Shown: piece after piece, positions 23,420 through 32,104 of the stretch | Numbering within the stretch: the first letter of the stretch is position 1 | Layout: every line of letters starts with the position of its first letter | Assembly (NCBI RefSeq): GCF_000495915.1 | Contig: NZ_AOFQ01000015.1 | Span: 1-43,722 of the forward strand | DNA: 43,722 bases | Direction: 5' to 3' | From: Stutzerimonas chloritidismutans AW-1 | GTDB taxonomy: Bacteria; Pseudomonadota; Gammaproteobacteria; Pseudomonadales; Pseudomonadaceae | Position numbers and translations under genes: made by a program | Notes under the pieces: model-generated | The model's database searches: none | What the model saw: the letters and a program-made list of their open reading frames with translations, nothing else | What the model was told of the DNA's origin: nothing

Positions 23420-24216
23420 TCGGCACCCTGCGCGCAGGCACTGATCAGCGCATGCAGCTGGCGTACGCCGTCAGTCAGCACCGCCGGGCCGGGGTTGAGG
23501 ATGTCCGGCGACTTGATCTCGTGCAGCTGGCCCGTGCGCACCGCCGGAATCGCCTGCCAGCCTGGCCGAGCGGCAACCTGCTCCGGCCGGAAGCGGCGCC
23601 CGCACCAGGAGCCGACGATCAGCTCCGGCGCGCGGCGCACCACTTCCTGCGGGTCCTCGATGATGCGTTGCTTGGCGCGCTTGAACGATGCCAGCTCGGC
23701 GAAGCAGTCCTCGCCACCGGCCAGTTCGATCAGCTCGCTGACCCAGGCGATGCCGGAAATCAGCGGCTCGTTCCATTCCTCGAAGTACACCCGCGGCCGG
23801 CGCGGCAAGGCAGCGGCGCTGGCGCGGATGACATCGAGCCCCGCCTGCAGCTCACCGATCAGCGCCTGCGCGCGCTCGCCAGCGTGCACCAGCGCACCGA
23901 GCGTCTCGATCATGCGCAGAATGCCGGCGATATCGCGCTGATTGAACAGGTGCACCTCCAGTCCTTCGCGCGCCAGCTCGGCGAGCATGTCGCCCTGCAG
24001 GTCGCTGTAGCCGAGCACCAGGTCCGGCTCGAGGGCGAGAATCTGCTCATGCTTGACGCTGGTGAAGCCGCTGACCTTGGGCTTTTCCTTGCGCGCCTGC
24101 GGCGGGCGCACGGTAAAGCCGGAGATGCCGACGATGCGCGCCTGCTCGCCCAGCAGGTAAAGCGTTTCGCAGGTCTCGGTGGACAGGCAGACGATGCGCT
24201 GCGGCCCCTTGCTCAT
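23416..24216 (-). CDS. BtuF-like cobalamin-binding protein without signal peptide
   Basis: The 266-aa product has the class III periplasmic binding protein fold of Btu[38 protein letters not shown], and [18 protein letters not shown]. It begins [11 protein letters not shown] directly after a good start, with no signal peptide. The ATG at 24214-24216 overlaps the bluB stop, so the start is well fixed. No btuCD permease or ATPase genes lie in the window. A cytoplasmic corrinoid-binding role is possible but unproven. The symbol is left blank because BtuF implies a periplasmic protein. Confidence 0.85.
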   Translation of the reverse strand: MSKGPQRIVCLSTETCETLYLLGEQARIVGISGFTVRPPQARKEKPKVSGFTSVKHEQILALEPDLVLGYSDLQGDMLAELAREGLEVHLFNQRDIAGILRMIETLGALVHAGERAQALIGELQAGLDVIRASAAALPRRPRVYFEEWNEPLISGIAWVSELIELAGGEDCFAELASFKRAKQRIIEDPQEVVRRAPELIVGSWCGRRFRPEQVAARPGWQAIPAVRTGQLHEIKSPDILNPGPAVLTDGVRQLHALISACAQGAE

Positions 24217-24860
24217 TTCGCCTCCCAGGCATTCTCGAAAACCAGTTCGTGCAGCGGTCGCGGCGTGGTCCAGCCTTCCAGTGCCAGCATCGGTGCCGGG
24301 TAGAACTCCTGCACCGGCCCGAGGCAGAGGATCGCCACCGGCTTGGCACCATCCGGCATGCCGAGCAAGGCAGCCAGCGCGTCGGGATCGAACAGTGACA
24401 CCCAGCCCATCCCCAGGCCTTCCGCCCGCGCCGCGAGCCAGAGATTCTGGATCGCGCAGGCCAGCGACGCGAGGTCCATCTCCGGCAGCGTGCGGCGGCC
24501 GAAGATATGTTGTTCGCGGCCGTCCATCAATGCGGCAACCAGCAGTTCGGCGCAATCCTCGATGCCCTCGACCTTGAGCCGCATGAACTCGGCGGACCGT
24601 TCGCCGAGCGCCTGAGCCGTGCGCTGGCGTTCCTCGCCGACCAGAGCGGCGATGGCCGTGCGCAACTCGGCGCGGGTGATGCGGATAAAGCGCCACGGCT
24701 GCATCAGGCCAACGCTGGGTGCCTGATGCGCGGCGTTGAGTAGCCGCGACAGCAGCTCCGGCGCCACCTCGCCGCCGGCGAAATGGCGCATGTCACGGCG
24801 CTCACCGATGGCGCGATAGACCGCCGCGCGCTCCTGCTGGCTGAAGGCATGCGCGCTCAT
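24213..24860 (-). CDS. bluB: 5,6-dimethylbenzimidazole synthase
   Basis: This oxygen-dependent enzyme cannibalises reduced FMN to form dimethylbenzimidazole, the lower ligand of cobalamin. The 215-aa protein has a nitroreductase-like fold with RAIGERRDMRHF, APSVGLMQPWRFIRI and EGLGMGWVSLFDPDALAALLGMP. The start is the ATG at 24858-24860, which overlaps the cobB stop (ATGA); 39 further in-frame codons upstream lie inside cobB. Its presence shows that the organism makes its own lower ligand under aerobic conditions. Confidence 0.94.
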   Translation of the reverse strand: MSAHAFSQQERAAVYRAIGERRDMRHFAGGEVAPELLSRLLNAAHQAPSVGLMQPWRFIRITRAELRTAIAALVGEERQRTAQALGERSAEFMRLKVEGIEDCAELLVAALMDGREQHIFGRRTLPEMDLASLACAIQNLWLAARAEGLGMGWVSLFDPDALAALLGMPDGAKPVAILCLGPVQEFYPAPMLALEGWTTPRPLHELVFENAWEAK

Positions 24861-26149
24861 GGCTTGAGCAGCGCCGCGGCCGCCACCGGATCGGAGGGAA
24901 GATAGAAGTGGATATAGGACGCCGTCAGTCGGCCATCTCGATAAACCGCTTCGGCTGTGCGCTTGTAGTTCGGACACTCGCCACGAGCCAGCGGCTCGAG
25001 CGGCGACTCCAGCGCCGAATGATGGAAGGTATGGCCGCGCAGCCGCCCTTCCGGCAGTTCAACTTCCTGCAACGCCAGCGCAGTCAGACGCTTCTGCATG
25101 CGCGCCTCCCCGGGCAGCAGACCAAGCATCTGCGCGCGCTCATCGCCGCGGTCGGTCAGCCCGTCGAGCAGATAGAGCATGCCGCCGCACTCAGCGAGGA
25201 TCGGTTTGCCAGCCGCATGATGCGCACGGATCGCCTCGGCCATTGGCCCATTGCGCGACAACGCGCGCAGATGCAGCTCGGGATAGCCGCCGGGCAGGTA
25301 CAGGCTGTCCACGGCCGGCAAGCGGGCGAAGCGCAGCGGCGAGAAAAACAGCAACTCGGCGCCCAACGCCTGCAGCAAGTCGAGATTGGCCTGGTAGAGG
25401 AAGGCAAAGGCCGCATCGCGTGCAACGCCGATGCGTACACCCGCCAGCAGCGGTTCGAGCGGCGCACTGGCCGGCGCGGCGAAGCTGACCGGGGCAGGCA
25501 ACTCGGTGTCCGCACTGAGCGCCAGCGCATCGGCCGCGGCATCCAGACGGGCGTCCAGATCAACCAGTTCCTCGGCCTGCACCAGGCCCAGGTGCCGGCT
25601 TGGCAACTCCACCTCGACACTGCGCGACAAGGCGCCGTACCAGCGGATCGACTCCGGCAGGCTGTCGCGCAGAATCTCGCCATGCCGGGCACTGCCGACC
25701 CGATTGGCCAGCACGCCATCGAACGGCAGGTCCGGCTGGAAGCTGCTCAGCCCGTGCGCCATGGCGCCGAAGGTCTGCGCCATGGCCGAGCCATCAATGA
25801 CTGCCAGCACCGGCACGCCGAAGCGCCGCGCCAGATCAGCCGCCGAGGGCGAACCATCGAACAGGCCCATCACCCCTTCGATCAGGATCAGGTCGGCCTC
25901 GCCCGCCGCCTCCCAGAGCAGGCGCCGCGACTCCTCTTCGCCGACCATCCACAGATCGAGCTGATAGACCGGCTTGCCGCTGGCACGCGCCAGGATCATC
26001 GGGTCGAGAAAGTCCGGCCCGCATTTGAACACCCGCACGCGCCTACCCTGCCGCGCATGCAGCCGCGCCAGAGCGGCAGTGACGGTGGTCTTGCCCTGGC
26101 CGGAAGCAGGTGCGGCGATCAACAGTGCCGGGCAGTTTCTACTGGTCAT
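24857..26149 (-). CDS. cobB: Cobyrinate/hydrogenobyrinate a,c-diamide synthase
   Basis: This glutamine-dependent enzyme amidates the a and c carboxylates of the corrin ring. The 430-aa protein has an N-terminal P-loop (APASGQGKTTVTAALARLH) followed by FKCGPDFLDP. A C-terminal amidotransferase domain has the nucleophile in ILAECGGMLYLLDGL and a GHTFHHSALES motif. It starts 124 bp after cobO, the only sizeable internal gap of the operon, which contains the REPIN-like repeat. Confidence 0.95.
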   Translation of the reverse strand: MTSRNCPALLIAAPASGQGKTTVTAALARLHARQGRRVRVFKCGPDFLDPMILARASGKPVYQLDLWMVGEEESRRLLWEAAGEADLILIEGVMGLFDGSPSAADLARRFGVPVLAVIDGSAMAQTFGAMAHGLSSFQPDLPFDGVLANRVGSARHGEILRDSLPESIRWYGALSRSVEVELPSRHLGLVQAEELVDLDARLDAAADALALSADTELPAPVSFAAPASAPLEPLLAGVRIGVARDAAFAFLYQANLDLLQALGAELLFFSPLRFARLPAVDSLYLPGGYPELHLRALSRNGPMAEAIRAHHAAGKPILAECGGMLYLLDGLTDRGDERAQMLGLLPGEARMQKRLTALALQEVELPEGRLRGHTFHHSALESPLEPLARGECPNYKRTAEAVYRDGRLTASYIHFYLPSDPVAAAALLKP

Positions 26150-26169
26150 CGCGGTCTCTCATCAGCATC

Positions 26170-26241
26170 GTAGGGTGGATGACGCTTCACCCATCCACCG
26201 ACCACGCCGATGGTGGATGAAACAGACGTCATCCACCCTAT
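26170..26241. repeat. REPIN-like inverted repeat pair between cobO and cobB
   Basis: Two arms of about 30 bp face each other. The first is 26170-26199, beginning GTAGGGTGGATGACGC. The second is 26211-26241, whose reverse complement begins ATAGGGTGGATGACG. Each arm is itself an imperfect palindrome (GGTGGAT with ATCCACC), so the pair can fold into one long hairpin, the layout of REPIN doublets. A single related element is at 39993-40022. Confidence 0.8.
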
Positions 26242-26273
26242 GCAACGGCCCGTGAATGTTTTGAGCGCCGGCA

Positions 26274-26885
26274 TCAAAATTCGACGCCTTTTTGCGCCTT
26301 AACGCCGGCCTTGAACGCATGCTTGACCAACGCCATCTCGGTGACGGTGTCCGCCGCCTCGACCAGACCCGGCGGGGCGCCGCGGCCGGTGACCACCACG
26401 TGCTGCAGCAGCGGCCGCGACTCGATGTCGGCAAGCACCGGGGCCAGCTCCAGGTAGCCGTACTTCAGGGCGATGTTCAGTTCGTCGAGCACCACCAGGC
26501 CGATCTCGGGATCGGCCAGCAGCTCGGCCGCAACCGCCCAGGCTTCGCGGGCCTTGGCGATGTCTCGCTGGCGATCCTGGGTTTCCCAGGTGAAGCCCTC
26601 GCCCATCACGTGGTAGCGCACCTCGTCCGGGAAGCGCCGGAAGAATGCCTCCTCGCCGGTGCTGGCCGCGCCCTTGATGAATTGCACCACGCCGACCTTG
26701 ATGCCATGGCCGAGCGCACGCGCCACCATGCCGAAAGCCGAACTGCTCTTGCCCTTGCCATTACCGGTGTGCACCAGCAGCAAGCCGTACTCGTCCTGCG
26801 CCTCGGCAATCTTCTCGTCGATCAGCGCCTTCTTGCGCTGCATGCGTGCCTTGTGGCGATCGTCGCGTTCGCTGGACTCGCTCAT
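26274..26885 (-). CDS. cobO: Cob(I)yrinic acid a,c-diamide adenosyltransferase
   Basis: This enzyme transfers the 5'-deoxyadenosyl group from ATP to Co(I) corrinoids, in synthesis and in salvage. The 203-aa protein is CobA/CobO type, with a P-loop in HTGNGKGKSSSAFGMVARALGHG and LVVLDELNIALKYGYL. Its ATG overlaps the upstream btuM stop (ATGA at 26882-26885). Confidence 0.96.
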   Translation of the reverse strand: MSESSERDDRHKARMQRKKALIDEKIAEAQDEYGLLLVHTGNGKGKSSSAFGMVARALGHGIKVGVVQFIKGAASTGEEAFFRRFPDEVRYHVMGEGFTWETQDRQRDIAKAREAWAVAAELLADPEIGLVVLDELNIALKYGYLELAPVLADIESRPLLQHVVVTGRGAPPGLVEAADTVTEMALVKHAFKAGVKAQKGVEF

Positions 26886-27451
26886 GCGCGGGCCTCGTCA
26901 CGCTGCCCGGCCCAGGCGCGCAGGCCGACGAACAGCAGCGCAGCGACGCCGACATACAGCGCCAGGGTCGACAGGTAGCGCGGGTAATAGGTGGCGATGC
27001 GCTCGGCCAGCAGCGCCAGGGTCGGCTCGGGATAGCGCCCGGAGAAATAGAGGAAGCCGCCGCCGGAGAACAGGTAGCAAACGAAGGCGCTCGCCATCAC
27101 GCACAGCGCCAGGGTCGCCAGGCTGCTGAAATGGTCACGATGCAGACGTGCGTAGAGTCGACCGCCCAGCCACAGCAAACCGTATGCCGGCACCAGCATC
27201 CAGTACGCCGGCGACATGCACCAGTCGCTGACACCGGCCCACTGGATGGCGGCGAAATCCAGCAGCGAAGCCTCGAGAAACAGTGCCGGAAACACCCACT
27301 TCGGCCGCACCAGCACGCCGGCGAGGAAGAACACCGCCCAGGACGCGCTGGGCAGGTTCACGCTGGCGAAGTGCTGTCCGCGGGTCATGGCCAGCAGCGC
27401 GGCAAGCGCGAGGCCGACCAGCAGCTGGTATCTCGGGGCAAGCTTGATCAT
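26882..27451 (-). CDS. btuM: BtuM-type cobalamin transporter (ECF S-component-like membrane protein)
   Basis: The 189-aa product has about six hydrophobic segments and resembles BtuM, a solitary S-component-like vitamin B12 transporter described from Thiobacillus denitrificans. There a conserved Cys (Cys80) coordinates cobalt and removes cyanide. Here Cys78 in GVSDWCMSPAY sits at the matching place. The assignment rests on this motif, the size, the membrane layout and the position between btuB and cobO behind the cobalamin riboswitch. The ATG follows AAGGAGACTGCA. No ECF ATPase or T-component genes are in the window. Confidence 0.75.
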   Translation of the reverse strand: MIKLAPRYQLLVGLALAALLAMTRGQHFASVNLPSASWAVFFLAGVLVRPKWVFPALFLEASLLDFAAIQWAGVSDWCMSPAYWMLVPAYGLLWLGGRLYARLHRDHFSSLATLALCVMASAFVCYLFSGGGFLYFSGRYPEPTLALLAERIATYYPRYLSTLALYVGVAALLFVGLRAWAGQRDEARA

Positions 27452-27497
27452 TGCAGTCTCCTTCTGTGGGCGCGGGCGACATGCCCGCGCCGCGGTC

Positions 27498-29351
27498 TTA
27501 CAGCGCCTGGTAGCGCACGGTCAGGTAAGCGGCCTGGCCGGGCTGGTTGTAGCCCTCGGCGGTCTCAAAGTCGGCGTCCAGCAGGTTGGCGACGCGCGCC
27601 TGCAGGCGCCACTCCGGGGTGATGCGGTATTCGCCACGCAGGTCGAGGGTGGCGTAGCCGGACAGCTCGCGGGTGTTGGCCAGGTCGTCGTAACGCTGCC
27701 CTTCGGCGTGCAGGCTGGCGCCAATGCTGAAGGCACCGAGCCGGCGGTCGAGGTCAAGGTTGAACAGCTGCTTGGCCCGGCGCGCCAGCTCGTTGCCGCG
27801 GTTGGCCCCGGCGGAGCGGTTCTCCGGCTCCAGCAGGCTGTAGTTGGCGTTCCAGTCCCAACCGAACAATTGGCTGCCGAGCACCAGCTCGACCCCGCGG
27901 ATACGCGCTTCCTGCACGTTGGCCGGCGCGGAAATGCTGGCGTCATAGGCGATGAGGTCATCGACCACGGTGCGATAGGCATTCACCGCCCAGTGGCCCC
28001 AGCCATGCTGCCCGGCAAGGCCGACTTCGAGGCTCTCGGAGGTTTCCGCATCCAGCTCGGGATTGCCGTAGTCGGGGAAATACAGCTCGTTGAAGGTCGG
28101 CGCCTTGAATGCCGTGCCATAGCTGATGGTGCCGCGCAACCAGTCGGTCAGCGCATAGCCGTAGCCGATGTTGCCGGTGTCGTGCTGGCCGAACTGCTCG
28201 TTATCGTCACGTCGCAGCGACAGCTGCCAGTCATGGCGGCCGACCTCGCCCAGGTACTGAGCGAAATAGCCGTCGTTGTCCCGGGAGTCCTCGGCATACA
28301 GCGTGGTGCCGTTAACCTCGTCGCGCTGGTGGTCGGCACCCAGGATCAGCGTATGCCCGGCGGCCAGCTGGATATCGTTCTGCCAGCTGAGCGTGTCGCG
28401 ACGGCTGTCGAAGCGTGAATAGAACTGCCCGTCCTGATAGGCATCCGATTTGTCTTCGCTGCGCCCGGCCTGCAGCGTCACCAGCCAGGGTTCCAGCGGA
28501 CTGAAGCGCGCACGGGTGCCGAAGACCCTCGACTCACCATCGGCATTGGCGCCGAAACCGGACGTGCGGGCCCGGTTTACGCTGTCGTAATCGTTATGGG
28601 ATTTGGCCTGCAGCAGGTTGGCGTCCAGCTCCAGGCCGTTGTCGAAGCGGTAGCCGGCGCTCAGCGTCGCGGACAGGTTGCGATAGCCATCAGCATCACG
28701 TTCGTAGCCGCTGGTGTCCGCCGACTTGACGTTGATGCCGTCGGTGTCCGAGCCACTGACGCCCAGGCTGTACCAGCCACGACCGTCACCACCGGAAACG
28801 CCGACGCTGCCCGTGTAGGTGTCATGGGTGCCGTAACCGACCGAGAAGAACGGCTTGACGCCCTGCCCCTGGCCCTTGCGGGTGAAGATCTGGATCACCC
28901 CGCCGATGGCTTCCGAGCCGTACAGGCTGGAGCGCGGACCGCGGACCACCTCGATGCGCTCGATCAGCTCCAGCGGCAGATCCTGCAGGGCCGCGCCGCC
29001 GCCCGAGACCGATCCGATCTTGATGCCGTCGATCATCACCAGCACGTGATCGGATTCGGTGCCGCGCATGAACAGCGAGGTGGACTTGCCGGGGCCGCCG
29101 TTGTTGGCCAGCGATACGCCAGGCACCTGCTTGAGCAGCTCGGGCAGCGAACTCGCCTGGCTGCGTTCGATCCGCTCGCGGTCGATCACGGTCACCGCGG
29201 CCAGGCTCTGCTGAGCCGTCTGCGCGGTGCGGGTGGCGGTCACCACCTGCTGCTGGAGATCCAGCGGGGCTGCGGCCAGCTGGCCAATGGAAAGGGGAAA
29301 ACTGCCGAACAGCACATAGGCCGCTGGCTTGAAACGGGGCTTGCAAGTCAA
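27498..29351 (-). CDS. btuB: TonB-dependent vitamin B12 outer membrane receptor
   Basis: This 22-strand barrel with an N-terminal plug imports cobalamin with TonB energy. The 617-aa protein is about the length of E. coli BtuB (614). The TonB box is in QQQVVTATR just after the signal sequence. Plug motifs are LPELLKQVPGVSL, FMRGTESDHVLVMIDG and VVRGPRSSLYGSEAIGGVI. The C-terminus is YLTVRYQAL. I chose the TTG at 29349-29351 because GGAG lies 9 nt upstream and no ATG is suitably placed; the long in-frame extension upstream is riboswitch leader. It is the first gene of the cobalamin operon. Confidence 0.93.
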   Translation of the reverse strand: MTCKPRFKPAAYVLFGSFPLSIGQLAAAPLDLQQQVVTATRTAQTAQQSLAAVTVIDRERIERSQASSLPELLKQVPGVSLANNGGPGKSTSLFMRGTESDHVLVMIDGIKIGSVSGGGAALQDLPLELIERIEVVRGPRSSLYGSEAIGGVIQIFTRKGQGQGVKPFFSVGYGTHDTYTGSVGVSGGDGRGWYSLGVSGSDTDGINVKSADTSGYERDADGYRNLSATLSAGYRFDNGLELDANLLQAKSHNDYDSVNRARTSGFGANADGESRVFGTRARFSPLEPWLVTLQAGRSEDKSDAYQDGQFYSRFDSRRDTLSWQNDIQLAAGHTLILGADHQRDEVNGTTLYAEDSRDNDGYFAQYLGEVGRHDWQLSLRRDDNEQFGQHDTGNIGYGYALTDWLRGTISYGTAFKAPTFNELYFPDYGNPELDAETSESLEVGLAGQHGWGHWAVNAYRTVVDDLIAYDASISAPANVQEARIRGVELVLGSQLFGWDWNANYSLLEPENRSAGANRGNELARRAKQLFNLDLDRRLGAFSIGASLHAEGQRYDDLANTRELSGYATLDLRGEYRITPEWRLQARVANLLDADFETAEGYNQPGQAAYLTVRYQAL

Positions 29352-29480
29352 GGTACAGGTCTCCGTCGTGCCCACCCGCACGACTGAAAGTCGACGAAGA
29401 CAGACGGAGGAACCGCAAAAGGAAGTGAATACCGCGAGGGATATGCACCCGCCCAGCGCCCGCCGCACTGTCAGTGAAAT

Positions 29481-29672
29481 GCGACAGGCCGGTCTCCGGG
29501 CTTGCGAGCGTACGCCTTGCGGCGTCCCGAAACCGCGCCTTCCCATGCGTTGAGCACAGTGGCTATTAGGGTTTCTCGACTCGCCTACCGTTGCGGGGGC
29601 AGCGCCGGAATCTTCGTGAGAATGGACCGGCTTCCCTGTTTCACCCCCTCGCTGAAGAGGGGGCACCTGAGG
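29481..29672 (-). promoter_or_regulatory. Cobalamin riboswitch
   Basis: On the minus strand, in order: GGTGCC with a C-rich hairpin, AAACAGGGAAGCCGGT, GCTGCCCCCGCAACGGTA, AATAGCCACTG followed by GGGAAGGC, and the B12 box AGCCCGGAGACCGGCCTG. These are the conserved elements of the adenosylcobalamin riboswitch in the right order. It lies about 130 nt upstream of the btuB start, so high cobalamin should shut off btuB and probably the whole operon. Confidence 0.96.
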
Positions 29673-29830
29673 CGACGCGGAGGTTAGTCCAAGGCCGGGC
29701 TTGGCGCAACCACGGGGTTGCCGCAGCGCCCTGCAATTTCCGCTTGCATCTCGGCGCTCGGAACGGCGGACGCCAAAAGGCTTCGAATGCAACAATGCCA
29801 GCAATCAGCCAGGACCCATATCCGACGCCC

Positions 29831-30634
29831 ATGACCAGCATCGTGCAGATTTCCGACACCCATTTCGGTACCGAACAACCTTCCGTGGTCCAGGCCCTGG
29901 AGGACCATGTACGCGAACACCGGGCCGACCTGCTGGTGTTCTCCGGTGACATCACCCAGCGCGCCCGTCGCGGGCAGTTCGCCAGTGCCGCCGCTTTCGT
30001 GCGCCGCGTGCAGGCCGATGGCGTCGGTGAGACGCTGGTGATTCCGGGCAATCACGACATCCCGCTGTACAACCTCTTCGCCCGCCTGTTCACGCCATAC
30101 GGCAACTACCGGCGACACTTCGGCGATGAGCTGGAGCCGGTATTCGAGAACGACGACATGCTGGTGATCGGGCTCAATACCACCCATCCGCGCCGGCACA
30201 AGGACGGCGTGGTGACGGGGCGACAAGTGGAGCGTGTGGCGCAGCGGCTGGCCGATGGCAACCCGCACAAGATTCGCATCGTGGTCGCCCACCAGCCATT
30301 CGGCGCGATGGTGCCGAGCGATCTGAGCAACCTGCAGCACGGCGCCGAACCCGCGCTGCAGCGCTGGGCCGAGCACGGGCTGGACCTGGTCATGGGCGGG
30401 CACATCCATCTGCCCTACGTGCTGCCGTTGTCCAAGCAGTACAGCGGTCTCGCGCGGGAGATCTGGATGGTGCAGGCCGGCACCACGCTCTCGACCCGCC
30501 TGCGTGGCACCTCGCCAAACTCCTTCAACCGGTTGAAGCTGCATCCCGGCGAACAGAAGAAGGTCTGCGTCGAGCGCTGGGACCTGCTCGACGGTCGCTT
30601 CGTGCTGGGATCGCACTTCAACCTGAGCTGGTGA
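29831..30634 (+). CDS. Calcineurin-like metallophosphoesterase (cAMP phosphodiesterase type)
   Basis: This predicted cytoplasmic two-metal phosphodiesterase belongs to the CpdA-like class III cyclic nucleotide phosphodiesterases. The 267-aa protein has all metal-binding motifs: ISDTHFG, FSGDITQ, PGNHDIP, VVAHQPFG and GGHIHLP. Substrate specificity is not settled by sequence. The start is the ATG at 29831, where similarity begins; the ribosome binding site is weak, and an ATG 12 codons upstream is possible. It is divergent from the riboswitch and btuB. Confidence 0.85.
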   Translation: MTSIVQISDTHFGTEQPSVVQALEDHVREHRADLLVFSGDITQRARRGQFASAAAFVRRVQADGVGETLVIPGNHDIPLYNLFARLFTPYGNYRRHFGDELEPVFENDDMLVIGLNTTHPRRHKDGVVTGRQVERVAQRLADGNPHKIRIVVAHQPFGAMVPSDLSNLQHGAEPALQRWAEHGLDLVMGGHIHLPYVLPLSKQYSGLAREIWMVQAGTTLSTRLRGTSPNSFNRLKLHPGEQKKVCVERWDLLDGRFVLGSHFNLSW

Positions 30635-30658
30635 CCCGCGCTCGCACGCGAACCGCGG

Positions 30659-31912
30659 TCAGCCCACCGACAGGCCGACCAGATAGACACCGGCGAAGCC
30701 GATGTTGAAGGCGATGAACAGGTAGAGCATGTAGCGCAGGTAGCTGCCGAAGGTCAGCCCCGGCACCTTGCTCATGGCGACGATGCCCGACGCCGAACCA
30801 ATCACCAGCAGCGAGCCGCCGACACCGACCGCATAGGTCAGCACCATCCATTCGGCGACACCCATTTCCAGCCCTGATTTCAGCAGCGCTGCGGTCAGCG
30901 GCACGTTGTCGATGGCCGCCGACATCACACCCATCAGGTAGTTGGCCATCACTGCAGGCACCTGGTCATAGATGTGCACCAGCCCGTCGAGCACGCGAAT
31001 CTCCTTGAGCATGCCTACCAGCAGGAGGATGCCGAGGAAGAAGAACAGCGTCTCGAACTCCACCTGGCGCACGTATTCGAGAATCGGATCGGAGTCGTTG
31101 TCGTCGCTGAAGAAGCGCGCAACCAGGAACATCACCGAGAGGCCGGCGAGGAAGGTCAGCACCGGCGGGATCTGGAACAGGAAGTTGCCGACAATGGTGC
31201 TGAGGATGGTGCACAGGAAGATCAGTGCAATCGCCACGTCGACACCGCGCACATCGTTGCGCTGGCCCTGCACCACCACCTCGCCCTTCATGCCGATCGA
31301 CAGCATGGCGGCCAGCACCATCACCGCGACGAATGCCGGCACGGCCAGTGCCAGCAGCTGGAGGATAGCCACCTTGCCAGCGAGGAAGATCATCAGCGTG
31401 GTGACGTCGCCGGTAATCAGCGCGACCCCACCGGAGTTAACGGAGAAAACCACCAAGGTAGCGAACTTGATGGTCTTCGCCCGATCCAGCTGCAGCGAGA
31501 GAATCAGGGTGATGGAGACCAGCGTCGCGGTGATGTTGTCGGCGAGCGACGAGAACACGAAGCAGAAGGTCGCTGTGAGAAACAGCAAGGCCCGCTCGCT
31601 GATCCGCTTGGGCAACACCAGATAGATCAGGTTCTCGATCATGCCCTTCTTGTTCAGGTAGGCAACGAAGGTCATGGCCGCCACCAGGAAGATCCACAGC
31701 CCGGCGATCTCGGCGATGTTCTCGTTGAGGCTTTCCAGCACGGTTTCCCGCGCCTCGCCCGCCGGTGTGAAGATGAACAAGAGCAGCCAGGCCAGGGTGC
31801 CGAAGAACAGCGTCACCTTGGCCTTGTTCACGTGGGTAATTTCTTCGAGCACGACGCCAAGCAGCGCCGCAACCGCCAGTGCGATCAGCACGTACGTCAG
31901 CAATTCAGGCAT
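30659..31912 (-). CDS. nhaD: Na+/H+ antiporter NhaD
   Basis: This inner-membrane antiporter expels Na+ (and Li+) in exchange for protons in salt or alkali. The 417-aa protein has about twelve hydrophobic segments. Typical NhaD stretches are FSSLADNITATLVSITLILSL, VVFSVNSGGVALITGDVTTLM and GVMSAAIDNVPLTAALLKSG, with the conserved Asp, Asn and Thr of the ion transporter superfamily. The 192-bp upstream region holds no gene; a small hairpin and T5 tract there are not convincing as regulation. Confidence 0.94.
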   Translation of the reverse strand: MPELLTYVLIALAVAALLGVVLEEITHVNKAKVTLFFGTLAWLLLFIFTPAGEARETVLESLNENIAEIAGLWIFLVAAMTFVAYLNKKGMIENLIYLVLPKRISERALLFLTATFCFVFSSLADNITATLVSITLILSLQLDRAKTIKFATLVVFSVNSGGVALITGDVTTLMIFLAGKVAILQLLALAVPAFVAVMVLAAMLSIGMKGEVVVQGQRNDVRGVDVAIALIFLCTILSTIVGNFLFQIPPVLTFLAGLSVMFLVARFFSDDNDSDPILEYVRQVEFETLFFFLGILLLVGMLKEIRVLDGLVHIYDQVPAVMANYLMGVMSAAIDNVPLTAALLKSGLEMGVAEWMVLTYAVGVGGSLLVIGSASGIVAMSKVPGLTFGSYLRYMLYLFIAFNIGFAGVYLVGLSVG

Positions 31913-32104
31913 ATCTCACCTAATGGGAAGTGGGGAAAAAGGGTCTGTGCGCGACGGAACGACGCACGGGGAGGAATTGGGGATGCGCATGTTAGCCAAA
32001 GCGCCAGACGAGCGGAATCACCGCATGTCAAACGGAGAATGTTTCAGCATATGAATGCGACTAAAGACAGGCTGTCTACGACGGGGGTTCTATACGGATG
32101 AGGC

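Noticed and set aside
31913..32104. Possible ion riboswitch or attenuator upstream of nhaD
   Set aside because: There is a short hairpin (31947-31967) and a T5 tract on the minus strand, but I could not match any known Na+ or Li+ riboswitch motif, and the stem is weak.
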